This document shows positions 10,978 to 18,922 of a stretch of 64,000 nucleotides of DNA, in pieces. The stretch is from Effrenium voratum (Eukaryota; Sar; Dinophyceae; Suessiales; Symbiodiniaceae), in the NCBI GenBank assembly GCA_963377175.1, contig CAUJNA010001020.1, forward strand, positions 1 to 64,000, written 5' to 3'. The notes below the pieces were generated by a model that saw only the letters and a program-made list of their open reading frames with translations, did no database searches and was not told where the DNA came from. The position numbers and the translations under genes were made by a program. Numbering within the stretch: position 1 is the first letter of the stretch; every line of letters begins with the position of its first letter.

Positions 10978-13900
10978 TCATTTTATCCTGAAATGACCAT
11001 ATGGTAGAGAAGTAAAGGCATCAAAATAATATCTTTTATTTTCAAAATTACTCAGAGATTGCTTAACTTGAGACATTGAGAATAACTGATGGTTGCGACT
11101 ACGAATAAAATTATATGTTATTTCATGCTTTTTGTTTTGAAATAATGCTTCGTGATAGTTCTGATATGACAGTTCTTTTTTCACCTTGTGTTTTACTACA
11201 CCTTTTGACTTTTTATGTTCATCATCCTCACCGTGTATTGTAAAAGCATATGACTTTGGTTTGAGAGCTATGAATTTGGTAATTATCTTTGAAGAGCATT
11301 CGTCCTTAAACATTCCTAAGACCTTTTTATTAGTTTTGTCATGACATGGATGCTCAACAGGATAGTCGCTAAAATCCATGTGTTGCGTTATCTCATTGAA
11401 ATCCTTATAGACATCATCAGTCATTGTTTGAATTACATAACTGTCAGTATCAGTATATATCAATTTGATGTTTTCATTATACTTCTTTTTCAATACATCA
11501 TAATAAAACTGATACATATGTAATTTGCTTAAATCTAAAATGCTCATTCCCAGGAAAATCGGTTTATCCAGTTTCAGTTTCGCTTTAGTTTTTTCAACTC
11601 CCACCAGATTTTCATTTATAATAAATCGGTTTTTGAATGTTGGATTATTAACGCATTTTTCATATCTTACCTCATTATCAACCAGTTCAAAGTCCATATG
11701 GTTTCTTTTGTCTTCCATAGTTTTTCCGTACACCGCGTTATTCATTAATTTGGATAAATCTTTCTCAAAATCGCTTTTGGCTTCTTTCCTTTTACCAGTG
11801 TTGAAGTCAATCCACGGTTTCAACCAAGCCCTCTGTTGAAACTTTATTATCCTATGGACTTTACCCATTTTCATTCCCATTTTCAAATAATACTGTAAAG
11901 TCTTAATATGAACCACATATTTTTCTTTATCCTTTAGATTTAATATTAAATTACTTGTTTTCTCGTCCTTGGGACTTTTACCATCATAATATATTTTGAA
12001 GACTTGCTTTTGATAATCGGAAAGCATATTCACATTTACATTCATTATTTCAGGCGCTAGTGGATAGTCAGAGTGGAAGTCGTGCAATGTTTCGGGATAT
12101 TCTAAATCAACTTCCATAATATAACCGAACTCATCGTTTTCATTCCATTTTTCAACAATGGGAGTTTTCTTTGCCCGCTTGATATTTTTTAGCGGTAACT
12201 TCTGGGACATTGCCAAACCATACAAGTTATTAGCATCCAAGTAACTAATATAATTTGATGGCTTGTTCTCATCATATGCTTCCCCCATATACTTATTATT
12301 TGCCACTGCTAATTTATGACTGACTTGACACATGCCACCTCTCATTCCCTTTTCAACCATCTCAAACATTTCTTGGTCATGCAATTGTTCTATTTCAACA
12401 CCAGTTTTTAGAAGCATCGCGTCCCATGCGAAATTTGGCAACGTATAATAATGAGCAGGGTCTAAACCGTAGTATTCCATACACAAGTCTCTAAAGTTTT
12501 CAAATACATCGGTCAGTAGTAAAACATCAGTTCTTAAATACAAGTCGTGATACTGCCCGAGTGTTCTAATCCCAAAGTGCTTCCATACTTTCAGTGCCCT
12601 TTCATAATCTTTATCACTTACATGTTCCTCACTTAATTTACTGTAAAACGCTTCTTTCGGTGGTAAAGCCCTTTCCTTAAATCTTTCAAAATCATCAAAG
12701 TAGTCATAGGGATAAATACCCTTATCAGTCAATAAATCCAAATCTTCATCGGTTTTAACATACGGGTTTCTAACGCTGTATCTGAAATTGTTCTTCCAAT
12801 TCTCACGCTTTTTATCATGCTCATATTTACTCAACTTCACCAACTTATCCAACGAAGACGATAAGAAACTGAAACTGTCCTTGAAACAAAGATTTTTAAA
12901 ACCAAAGGTTATAAACTTTTCGCTGTTCTGAGCGATACATTCTATTTTAGAATTCTTGTTCAGTTCGTGGGCCTTGTTGATGATTAAGTGGGCATCATAG
13001 TTTTTAAGGTTGTGAAGAAACACAGGGATTTTATAATATCTCATACTAAATCGAAGATTACAGTCCTCGTGGGCGCAACCTCTATACTGCCCCGTAAAGT
13101 GGCAATGGTCCCAACACTTCTTTTCACCTTCCTCAAACTTGTTTCCGCAAATGAAGCAGTTAGTGGCAGTATTGAAGTCCTCCCAGTCCTTCTCGGTTTC
13201 AATACGGTCTTTGTCCTCCTTCATTTTCTCCAAAACTTCCTCTCTGACTTTATTGATTTTCTCAACAAATTTATCCATACAATCTTCACCTCTGTATAAG
13301 TAAGGCTCACTACTTCCGGTTATAGCATTGACGACATTAATCATAAAACCACACGGACGATGATTTTGATATGATGTAGTTTTAGCTTTTGCCGATTTGC
13401 TTTTAACATCAATTGGCACAGTTAAACATTCAAAGTCGGCATAGATTACGAATGGAGCTTTAAGTTTCTTGAAATGGTTTTTGAATACTATAGTTTCACC
13501 TGCTTCTGGCATTTCTATTTTTTGACCCTCAACTGCTAGACATCCTTGTTCTTCGTGTTTCTTTAAAAGTTCTTCGGTCTTGAAACCATGTGAGCAGGTT
13601 CTACAGTGATACTTCTTCGCCTTCATCTTGTTAGTCTGACTACTCATTAACTTATCGTAATTTTTGATATAAGCGTAATGCGATTTAACTTCATCAGTCA
13701 ATTTAATTAAATCGATTTTGTGTTGTGCTTGTGGGTTGTTGCTTCTTTTGTATAATAAAATCGTTTTACTATTCGTATCAGGGTTGATGTAATAAACATT
13801 GACGGATATGTGTTTATTATCTTCTTCAAACTGTTCTATTTCATCATTACCTACTGGAAAGTTAACATTATCCCACTTGATGAAACTATCGTTAACATAT

Positions 13901-14367
13901 TTCTTATAATGATACATCTCGCAGGGATGGTCTTTTTTGTATAGCTCATAAAATCCACATTGAACAGAATATTTAAAACATAAGTCATCCTCATTTTTAA
14001 TATTAATACAAGCCTTTTTGTTTGCCACCCAGTCGGGCAATGCAATAAAGGATGAACCACGGGTAGGATTGTACCTATCATAACTGATGACTAACTTTTC
14101 AACTTGGACAAGAACCAAACTCGACTGAACGTCTTCGACTACTTCAATTTGTGTCTCAATGTCATGACCAATGTTGTTTAAGACGTTGTTCAACTCATCG
14201 GTATTATGAATATTGTATCTTCTGCTTCTTAATCTCCTTTGGATAAGTTCATTGTCGGGATTTTTGAATGATAAATCAGTTTCCACGATTATTTTCATGT
14301 TCGGGTTTCTGTTCAGGAATTCGGCCAGTCGTTGCTTCTGGTATTTTAAGTAGGATAAACCTTTCAA
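10978..14367 (-). CDS. polB: Family B DNA polymerase of Polinton type
   Basis: An open frame of 1,129 codons encoding a protein-primed-type DNA polymerase B that would replicate the element. Exonuclease motifs: Exo I YADFE at about 306-310 and FLHNLKNYDAH at about 452. Between them lie a C2H2-like finger (CRTCSHGF, about 255) and the endonuclease-VII-like Cys/His cluster (CFICGNKF ... DHCHFTGQYRG) typical of Maverick polymerases. Polymerase motifs: motif A YLDANNLYGLAMSQ at about 710, motif B MNNAVYGKTME at about 877, motif C YTDTDSYV at about 975. All key acidic residues are present. The 5' end is odd: codon 1 of the quoted frame is TTG, and the frame stays open upstream to a stop at 14500-14502 with family-like residues (QAFKGYANTYSV) but no ATG. 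It overlaps the ORF at 14388-14720, so an upstream start by -1 frameshift, or loss of the start, is likely. Confidence 0.95.
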   Translation of the reverse strand: MKGLSYLKYQKQRLAEFLNRNPNMKIIVETDLSFKNPDNELIQRRLRSRRYNIHNTDELNNVLNNIGHDIETQIEVVEDVQSSLVLVQVEKLVISYDRYNPTRGSSFIALPDWVANKKACINIKNEDDLCFKYSVQCGFYELYKKDHPCEMYHYKKYVNDSFIKWDNVNFPVGNDEIEQFEEDNKHISVNVYYINPDTNSKTILLYKRSNNPQAQHKIDLIKLTDEVKSHYAYIKNYDKLMSSQTNKMKAKKYHCRTCSHGFKTEELLKKHEEQGCLAVEGQKIEMPEAGETIVFKNHFKKLKAPFVIYADFECLTVPIDVKSKSAKAKTTSYQNHRPCGFMINVVNAITGSSEPYLYRGEDCMDKFVEKINKVREEVLEKMKEDKDRIETEKDWEDFNTATNCFICGNKFEEGEKKCWDHCHFTGQYRGCAHEDCNLRFSMRYYKIPVFLHNLKNYDAHLIINKAHELNKNSKIECIAQNSEKFITFGFKNLCFKDSFSFLSSSLDKLVKLSKYEHDKKRENWKNNFRYSVRNPYVKTDEDLDLLTDKGIYPYDYFDDFERFKERALPPKEAFYSKLSEEHVSDKDYERALKVWKHFGIRTLGQYHDLYLRTDVLLLTDVFENFRDLCMEYYGLDPAHYYTLPNFAWDAMLLKTGVEIEQLHDQEMFEMVEKGMRGGMCQVSHKLAVANNKYMGEAYDENKPSNYISYLDANNLYGLAMSQKLPLKNIKRAKKTPIVEKWNENDEFGYIMEVDLEYPETLHDFHSDYPLAPEIMNVNVNMLSDYQKQVFKIYYDGKSPKDEKTSNLILNLKDKEKYVVHIKTLQYYLKMGMKMGKVHRIIKFQQRAWLKPWIDFNTGKRKEAKSDFEKDLSKLMNNAVYGKTMEDKRNHMDFELVDNEVRYEKCVNNPTFKNRFIINENLVGVEKTKAKLKLDKPIFLGMSILDLSKLHMYQFYYDVLKKKYNENIKLIYTDTDSYVIQTMTDDVYKDFNEITQHMDFSDYPVEHPCHDKTNKKVLGMFKDECSSKIITKFIALKPKSYAFTIHGEDDEHKKSKGVVKHKVKKELSYQNYHEALFQNKKHEITYNFIRSRNHQLFSMSQVKQSLSNFENKRYYFDAFTSLPYGHFRIK

Positions 14368-14387
14368 CCCCTTTAATCTTATATCAC

Positions 14388-14720
14388 TTACCGAGTAGGT
14401 GTTGGCGTATCCCTTGAACGCTTGTTGCTCGTCTGTGATTTGGACTTGAATCGCTTGACATAATCCTGTAAGGGTCTGCCTCTCGTTAGTTTTAGATAAT
14501 TAGCACCTTTCATTAAAAGGCCATGCTTTCTATATCCTTCACTCCTCGCCACTTCCTTGAGTTTCGTGTTCAATACGTTTGAAACTGGTTTGTTCTTATC
14601 ATATCTGTAGGTCTTATCACCTATTTTGAGTTTTTGTGTTTGCCTCCCTTCTTTTTGTATTAGTTCGCCTTGTTGGCTGTTTAAAATGAAATCTATGATT
14701 TTTTCTGACATGGTAACCAT
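14388..14720 (-). CDS. Basic unknown ORF overlapping the polymerase 5' region
   Basis: Predicted 110 residues starting MVTMSEKIIDFIL; Lys/Arg-rich, with no known domain. It starts just below a shared promoter-like motif (14754-14768). Its last 110 or so bases overlap the upstream extension of the polymerase frame, which has no ATG of its own. It could therefore be the N-terminal part of the polymerase joined by a -1 frameshift, or an independent small protein. The overlap contains no classical slippery heptamer that I can see. Confidence 0.55.
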   Translation of the reverse strand: MVTMSEKIIDFILNSQQGELIQKEGRQTQKLKIGDKTYRYDKNKPVSNVLNTKLKEVARSEGYRKHGLLMKGANYLKLTRGRPLQDYVKRFKSKSQTSNKRSRDTPTPTR

Positions 14721-14753
14721 AATACTATACTCTATATAATATAAGGTATTTTC

Positions 14754-14768
14754 TCTTTAAGTAGTTTT
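14754..14768 (-). promoter_or_regulatory. Shared promoter-like motif, copy 2
   Basis: TCTTTAAGTAGTTTT on the plus strand, identical to the copies at 9703 and 15216. It lies about 34 bp upstream of the ATG at 14720. The adjoining upstream segment (GGCTGGGG then TGGGTTTCGGGTT, about 14772-14815) resembles the one beside copy 1 (9718-9760), so a larger module may be duplicated. Confidence 0.6.
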
Positions 14769-14869
14769 TTCGGGCTGGGGTTGACTGTTGGAGAAAATGG
14801 GTTTCGGGTTGAGAATGAACGCATTAATCTCATTAAGTGTTTTTAATAAGATGAATGATTATTATTTTT

Positions 14870-15193
14870 TCATAATGTGCATTGTCGCGAAGCTTGCGAA
14901 CAAATTTTAGATTTCTTGTGTTTAGATAAACTTGATTTGCTTGATATCGTCCTTCCGCAGTCCTCGCAAGTGTAAGACTGTTTTAGGTTATTGTTGTAGT
15001 AATTCTGGCGGTAGTTCTTCTGGTCGTCCCTCCACCTCACGGGTTGCTCATTGCCATCGCTCGAAGTCTGGTTCTGTTCGCTTATCATCTGTAAGACTAA
15101 GTCGTTTTCTGCTTTCATCAGTTCAACCATCATATCAAATTCATCATTCGTTATTCTCTGTTTACTATTACCGTTAATGAAAATTCCTGTCAT
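14870..15193 (-). CDS. Unknown protein with C-terminal single zinc finger
   Basis: Predicted 107 residues. The N-terminal half is acidic and helical with no known domain. The C-terminus has one finger, CEDCGRTISSKSSLSKHKKS followed by KIC, of the same Cx2C...SxLxxHxK...C type as the tail of the GIY-YIG ORF. It starts just below promoter-like motif copy 3. A DNA-binding or regulatory role is an inference from the finger and from its place near the polymerase. Confidence 0.55.
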   Translation of the reverse strand: MTGIFINGNSKQRITNDEFDMMVELMKAENDLVLQMISEQNQTSSDGNEQPVRWRDDQKNYRQNYYNNNLKQSYTCEDCGRTISSKSSLSKHKKSKICSQASRQCTL

Positions 15194-15215
15194 TTTACTA
15201 TATTAGGGCGTTTTG

Positions 15216-15230
15216 TCTTTAAGTAGTTTT
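15216..15230 (-). promoter_or_regulatory. Shared promoter-like motif, copy 3
   Basis: Exact TCTTTAAGTAGTTTT (plus strand), about 23 bp upstream of the ATG at 15193. Its last bases touch the stop codon of the neighbouring ORF at 15229-16056, so the two genes are packed end to start. Confidence 0.6.
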
Positions 15231-16056
15231 ATTTTTTCTTCTTACCTCGGCTACTTTTTGTATTTGTGCTTTCTGGGCTTCTACTCCTGCTTCTTGTTTC
15301 CATTTGTTCCCTCGTCCATTCACTACCTCTTGCTATTTCTTGGGGTGAGTTGCTCCTGCTTCTTGTTTCTAATTGTCTTCTGTTCATTTGATTACCTCTT
15401 GCTCTTTCTTCTGGTGAGTGGCTTCTGCTTCTTGCTTCTACCTGTCGTCTTGACCAGAATGATGCCCTTGGTTGTTCTTCTTCCTGTTCCCTTGATTGTT
15501 CTGATGGTGTGGATGTCTTCTTGTCACGGTTGAATAGTTCAAATACGGTCTTGTCTTCTCCACCTAAAAATATGTTTCTTAACGATTTTATTTCTCGGCT
15601 TTCCTCTTTCTTATCTTTTTCGGTTGATGCTGATGACGATGATGATGTTAAATGAAGACTTTGTAAATCTTCCTGCTTTTCATCTTTTGGTTCATCTTTT
15701 GGTCCTGAAGTTGCATTACTATAAATTTCATCAGTAAAATCTTTTGCTATATATCGTGTTGTTTGTGCGTCTGCCTCGTTGTTTTCATAAAACTGTGATG
15801 TTGGCGCTACTTCATCAAACATATCAGGGAACAATTCGTGTTGAAGAACTTGTTCATCAGTTTGAGCCCTAGCATTCAACCGTAGTCTCCTATCGTATTT
15901 TGAAAGGTCAAAATCGTCAAAATCTATATTGTTGATTGACAAGTCAATTACCTGTCTTTCGGGGATGATTTCAATTTTTAATCTGTGCGTCATCGCTTCC
16001 TTTAGCATTTCTTCAAAAGTAGGGCGTCGGCGTAATCCATAATATTTATTAGTCAT
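15229..16056 (-). CDS. Unknown protein with SR-rich C-terminal repeats
   Basis: Predicted 275 residues. Near the N-terminus is RRPTFEEMLKEAM, closely resembling RPSYDELLKETL in the next ORF upstream (16077-16997). The middle is acidic and low in complexity. From about residue 205 to the end there are three copies of a 22-24-residue unit with the core ExRSRSxSPE, ending in a Lys tail. Such SR/RS repeats are typical of RNA-binding splicing factors and of some basic virion proteins. The position between polymerase and capsid genes, and the shared N-terminal motif, suggest a minor virion or nucleoprotein role; this is inference. No homologous family is recognised. Confidence 0.6.
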   Translation of the reverse strand: MTNKYYGLRRRPTFEEMLKEAMTHRLKIEIIPERQVIDLSINNIDFDDFDLSKYDRRLRLNARAQTDEQVLQHELFPDMFDEVAPTSQFYENNEADAQTTRYIAKDFTDEIYSNATSGPKDEPKDEKQEDLQSLHLTSSSSSASTEKDKKEESREIKSLRNIFLGGEDKTVFELFNRDKKTSTPSEQSREQEEEQPRASFWSRRQVEARSRSHSPEERARGNQMNRRQLETRSRSNSPQEIARGSEWTREQMETRSRSRSPESTNTKSSRGKKKK

Positions 16057-16076
16057 ATTAAATATTATATATTTTA

Positions 16077-16997
16077 TTAAACTTCCGCAGGTATTTCTTT
16101 AACCGAACCATCCATCACGGTTGGACTATCTTCTTTTTCCTTAGGTCGTGGGTGGAAAACTGAGTAATACACTTTATCTTTGTAAAACCTTACTAATTTC
16201 AATCTGTGTTCCTTCTTGATAAAATCACCATCGCTATTAATTAAAGCATTATATAACTCAGTGAATTCTTCATGAACACTGTCTTTAATCTTTCTAAATC
16301 CTTTCAGTTTGTCCATGACTGTTTTCATCTCTTCTGGTCTGCTTGCAAGATAAGCGGGTAGTTCAGACGCTCTTTTCTTAAACTCGTTGTAACCATAAGC
16401 GTCTTCTGCTTTTGATTCTACTTCAACAACTGGGTCGTCTTCTCGTTCATCTTCTTCTTCGCCTTCCTCTAATGGTTCTAATTCTGGCATTTCATCAGCG
16501 GACACCATTGAATGAACTTCTACAGCGGCAGGATATGAACTCTTTGATACAGCACTTGCCATTTCTTCGTGTTGTTCTCTCCAACGTCTCATTCGTTCAG
16601 CGAGTTCTTCTTTCTGTTTGTTTGTTTCCGCCAATCCTTCTTGAATGAAAGACTGGTGTTGTTTCAGTGTGTCAGCAAGTTTCAATTCATCATTAAGTTT
16701 AGCTCTTACACTACCATCGTCCGACATTGCTCCTTTCATAACTTCTCCTCTTCGGTCTAGTTCTTGTTTCTTTTGAATGTCCAAGGCTCCTTTATTATCA
16801 AACTGACTACCGTATTGGTTTAATCTATATCTTGTCGCTTTTCTGTCTATCACATTTTCAATTGCTGGACGGTTCTCATCTCCTACTAATGTTTCTTTCA
16901 ATAATTCATCATAAGAAGGTCTCAAATGTAATTGTGATTTCAATGAACCTACTTTTACCGGTCCTACTGTATTCAATCTACTAATTGATTTAATCAT
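16077..16997 (-). CDS. Unknown coiled-coil protein, possible minor virion protein
   Basis: Predicted 306 residues. The N-terminus has RPSYDELLKETL, then a basic segment with VIDRKATRYRLNQYG; the neighbouring 15229 ORF has a similar order of elements. Residues about 90-150 are rich in Gln, Glu, Lys and Arg with heptad-like Leu spacing, suggesting a coiled coil, followed by an acidic stretch (EEGEEEDEREDD). The family is not recognised. Start chosen at the ATG at 16997, with an AT-rich upstream region and no early-type motif, as for the capsid genes. Confidence 0.55.
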   Translation of the reverse strand: MIKSISRLNTVGPVKVGSLKSQLHLRPSYDELLKETLVGDENRPAIENVIDRKATRYRLNQYGSQFDNKGALDIQKKQELDRRGEVMKGAMSDDGSVRAKLNDELKLADTLKQHQSFIQEGLAETNKQKEELAERMRRWREQHEEMASAVSKSSYPAAVEVHSMVSADEMPELEPLEEGEEEDEREDDPVVEVESKAEDAYGYNEFKKRASELPAYLASRPEEMKTVMDKLKGFRKIKDSVHEEFTELYNALINSDGDFIKKEHRLKLVRFYKDKVYYSVFHPRPKEKEDSPTVMDGSVKEIPAEV

Positions 16998-17024
16998 AGT
17001 ATATTAATTATTTAGAAAAATAAA

Positions 17025-17357
17025 TTAATCAGATATATTCTTAATCATTTCTTCTAAATGCTTCTTTCTTACAGTAAGTTGTTCCTTCGTTTGTATTCCA
17101 TCTGGTGACCGTGTGTTGTCTAATATGTTTCTTATTCTGTCTAATTCCTTTCTGTAACTTTCGGTTCTGTTGCTTTCAGCTAAATCATTTCTATACTTTA
17201 TTAATGCTCCTTGTGATTGTCTCGCTTCCAGTGTTTCCTTCAACTGTTTAAAATAATTCATTCTTGAAGCAACTCCCCATAAATCTGAAACATTATAATG
17301 ACGTTCTACTTGTGGCGCCCTTTTAAATTCTACATTTCTATGACTTCTCGTAAGCAT
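17025..17357 (-). CDS. Unknown small helical protein
   Basis: Predicted 110 residues starting MLTRSHRNVEFKRAP, mostly Lys/Arg/Glu/Gln-rich predicted helix, with no known domain. Its ATG lies just downstream of an ATATATTATT run, the AT-rich upstream type shared by the virion genes here. It sits in the minus-strand run between the polymerase and the penton gene, so a minor structural or assembly role is possible but unproven. Confidence 0.5.
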   Translation of the reverse strand: MLTRSHRNVEFKRAPQVERHYNVSDLWGVASRMNYFKQLKETLEARQSQGALIKYRNDLAESNRTESYRKELDRIRNILDNTRSPDGIQTKEQLTVRKKHLEEMIKNISD

Positions 17358-17413
17358 GAATAATATATATTATAATTAGATTATTATTTAAAACATTGAT
17401 GAAGATAATTTGT

Positions 17414-17866
17414 TTATTTTTTCTTGTTATCTTGTTTTTTCTTTTGTTTAAGTTCTTCATAATGTTGGCTTAATAGTTCTGCTGCCGTGGGTTTCTTAAT
17501 AGTTTCTTTAATCACTTCTTGTTTAATCTCATTCTTAATTTCTTCTTTTACTTCTGGTTTTATCTTTCTAATATTCTTTTGTGGATTGACTGGTAATAAC
17601 TCAGTAGGTGCTCCCTTACAATTTTTGGGATGTGAGTGTCTCAAACTTTTCAATGTCATCTTTTTAGAGCATTGTTCACGTTCTACTAATTCAACTTCTT
17701 TTTTAGTTCTTGGTAATGCTTTTGCTTTCGCTTTTGGTTCAGGAATAACTTCTTCTGACGTTGGTTCTTCATTAACTGTTTCATTTTGTTCAACGACTTC
17801 ATTATTAACAGGTGCTTCTTCTGTTTTAGTTTCATTATTAACATCTACTACCTCAATACTTGACAT
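17414..17866 (-). CDS. Unknown acidic/basic protein with one zinc-finger-like motif
   Basis: Predicted 150 residues. The N-terminal about 50 residues are strongly acidic and repetitive (Glu, Val, Asn). The middle has CSKKMTLKSLRHSHPKNC, a Cys/His arrangement like a degenerate single finger. The C-terminal third is Lys-rich with KPTAAELLSQHYEELKQKKK, ending in a poly-basic tail. The upstream sequence is TATATATATTAT just before the ATG. Function is unknown; bipolar charge suggests protein or nucleic-acid binding. Confidence 0.5.
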   Translation of the reverse strand: MSSIEVVDVNNETKTEEAPVNNEVVEQNETVNEEPTSEEVIPEPKAKAKALPRTKKEVELVEREQCSKKMTLKSLRHSHPKNCKGAPTELLPVNPQKNIRKIKPEVKEEIKNEIKQEVIKETIKKPTAAELLSQHYEELKQKKKQDNKKK

Positions 17867-17879
17867 ATAATATATATAG

Positions 17880-17897
17880 ATTTTCCATATGGAAAAT
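17880..17897. terminator. Perfect palindrome between two minus-strand genes
   Basis: ATTTTCCATATGGAAAAT is an 18-bp perfect palindrome between the end of the penton gene (17917) and the start of the 17866 ORF, flanked by a TATATA run. It may be a 3'-end hairpin of the upstream gene or part of the promoter of the downstream gene. Confidence 0.4.
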
Positions 17898-17916
17898 ATA
17901 TATATATATATATTAT

Positions 17917-18771
17917 TTAAATAATATCGCTTTTTACAAATAATAATGACAGGGATACATTTACCCCATTTAAATTAATTTCATTTCCTAATGAATTACT
18001 AATCCAAAAATCTAATTGTTTAAAGCTTATATTTGATACATCCAAGTAATCCAGAGGGTTTAATTCCGAATCAAAGACAATTCCCGCGTGTGGTGCTGTG
18101 ACTGGTACTTTCTTAACAACTGTGCTATCGCCGGTTCTTAAATTTACTTGATTATAATTAGACAATTGAGAAGAACGAGTACAAATATTTCTAATGGGTT
18201 GAAGATTAACGAAACCAGAAACATAAGGATTATTATATTGATAAACTACCATTTGATAATTTCCTAAAACTTCATTAACAGATTGTAAGTTATTAGCATC
18301 AAAAGTTCCATTCCATATATAATCTGCATATGTTAGTTTCATTTGTTCATCAGTTAACACAGCGAACTTTCTATCGGCATAGTTTGAATAAATTGTTATT
18401 TTATTAGTTTTCACACTGTAAGTAGCTTCATAAGTATTTGAGAAATTAGTATTATCTACAACACCATTTATTTTTGACTTTAATTCTGTCGCTAGTTCTG
18501 TGCCAGTATATACTCCTTCGTCCAATTGTAACGCTAAATAATGGACAGTTGTGTTATCTTCATCTGGAACTAGTGGAGAAGAATAAAAGTATAATATATT
18601 ATTTAATCCTGACTGAATCGAATACCACGAGTTAGGTAATGTTACTTCGTGAATGTAGCAATGAACTCCGTTGTCTGTTTGTAATGTTTCCGGCAATTCA
18701 ACTTTGAAATTCGATGATGAACCACTAATTCTATGAGCGCTGTCAATATAAACTTTTTTGTACGTTAACAT
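17917..18771 (-). CDS. Minor capsid (penton-like) protein
   Basis: Predicted 284 residues, the usual size for single-jelly-roll penton proteins of Polintons and virophages. The start MLTYKKVYIDSAHRISGSSS matches the family's typical opening (a Lys/Tyr-Ile-Asp-Ser strand followed by a Ser-rich turn and FxVELPETL). Further in, YIHEVTLPNSWYSIQ, LALQLDEGVYTGTEL and EATYSVKTNKITIYS are beta-rich segments also typical of it. It would fill the fivefold vertices of the capsid beside the MCP. It lies opposite the lipase-like gene across a 150-bp divergent intergenic region with two hairpins. Intact, with a clear ATG. Confidence 0.85.
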   Translation of the reverse strand: MLTYKKVYIDSAHRISGSSSNFKVELPETLQTDNGVHCYIHEVTLPNSWYSIQSGLNNILYFYSSPLVPDEDNTTVHYLALQLDEGVYTGTELATELKSKINGVVDNTNFSNTYEATYSVKTNKITIYSNYADRKFAVLTDEQMKLTYADYIWNGTFDANNLQSVNEVLGNYQMVVYQYNNPYVSGFVNLQPIRNICTRSSQLSNYNQVNLRTGDSTVVKKVPVTAPHAGIVFDSELNPLDYLDVSNISFKQLDFWISNSLGNEINLNGVNVSLSLLFVKSDII

Positions 18772-18922
18772 TTATTAACTTTAATTAGAAAAGATTTTCT
18801 AATTAAAATTAATAAATATTAACCTAGAGTTTTTTAAAAAATATAACATTTGTTATATATTTTAAAAAACTGTACGTGAGCATTATTAATTAATTGAGAA
18901 ATTAATTTATAACTTTAAATAT
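18772..18922. promoter_or_regulatory. Divergent intergenic region with two hairpins
   Basis: This separates the penton gene (minus) from the lipase-like gene (plus). It holds a perfect 12-bp inverted repeat (18781-18792 and 18795-18806, 2-bp loop) and a 20-bp inverted repeat with one mismatch (18829-18848 and 18851-18870, 2-bp loop). It must contain promoters in both directions. The hairpins could also mark a replication or packaging site. Confidence 0.55.

Noticed and set aside
11525..11839. Plus-strand ORFs inside the polymerase (11341-11523, 11525-11839, 12988-13299)
   Set aside because: They are antisense to conserved polymerase motifs and have no features of their own.
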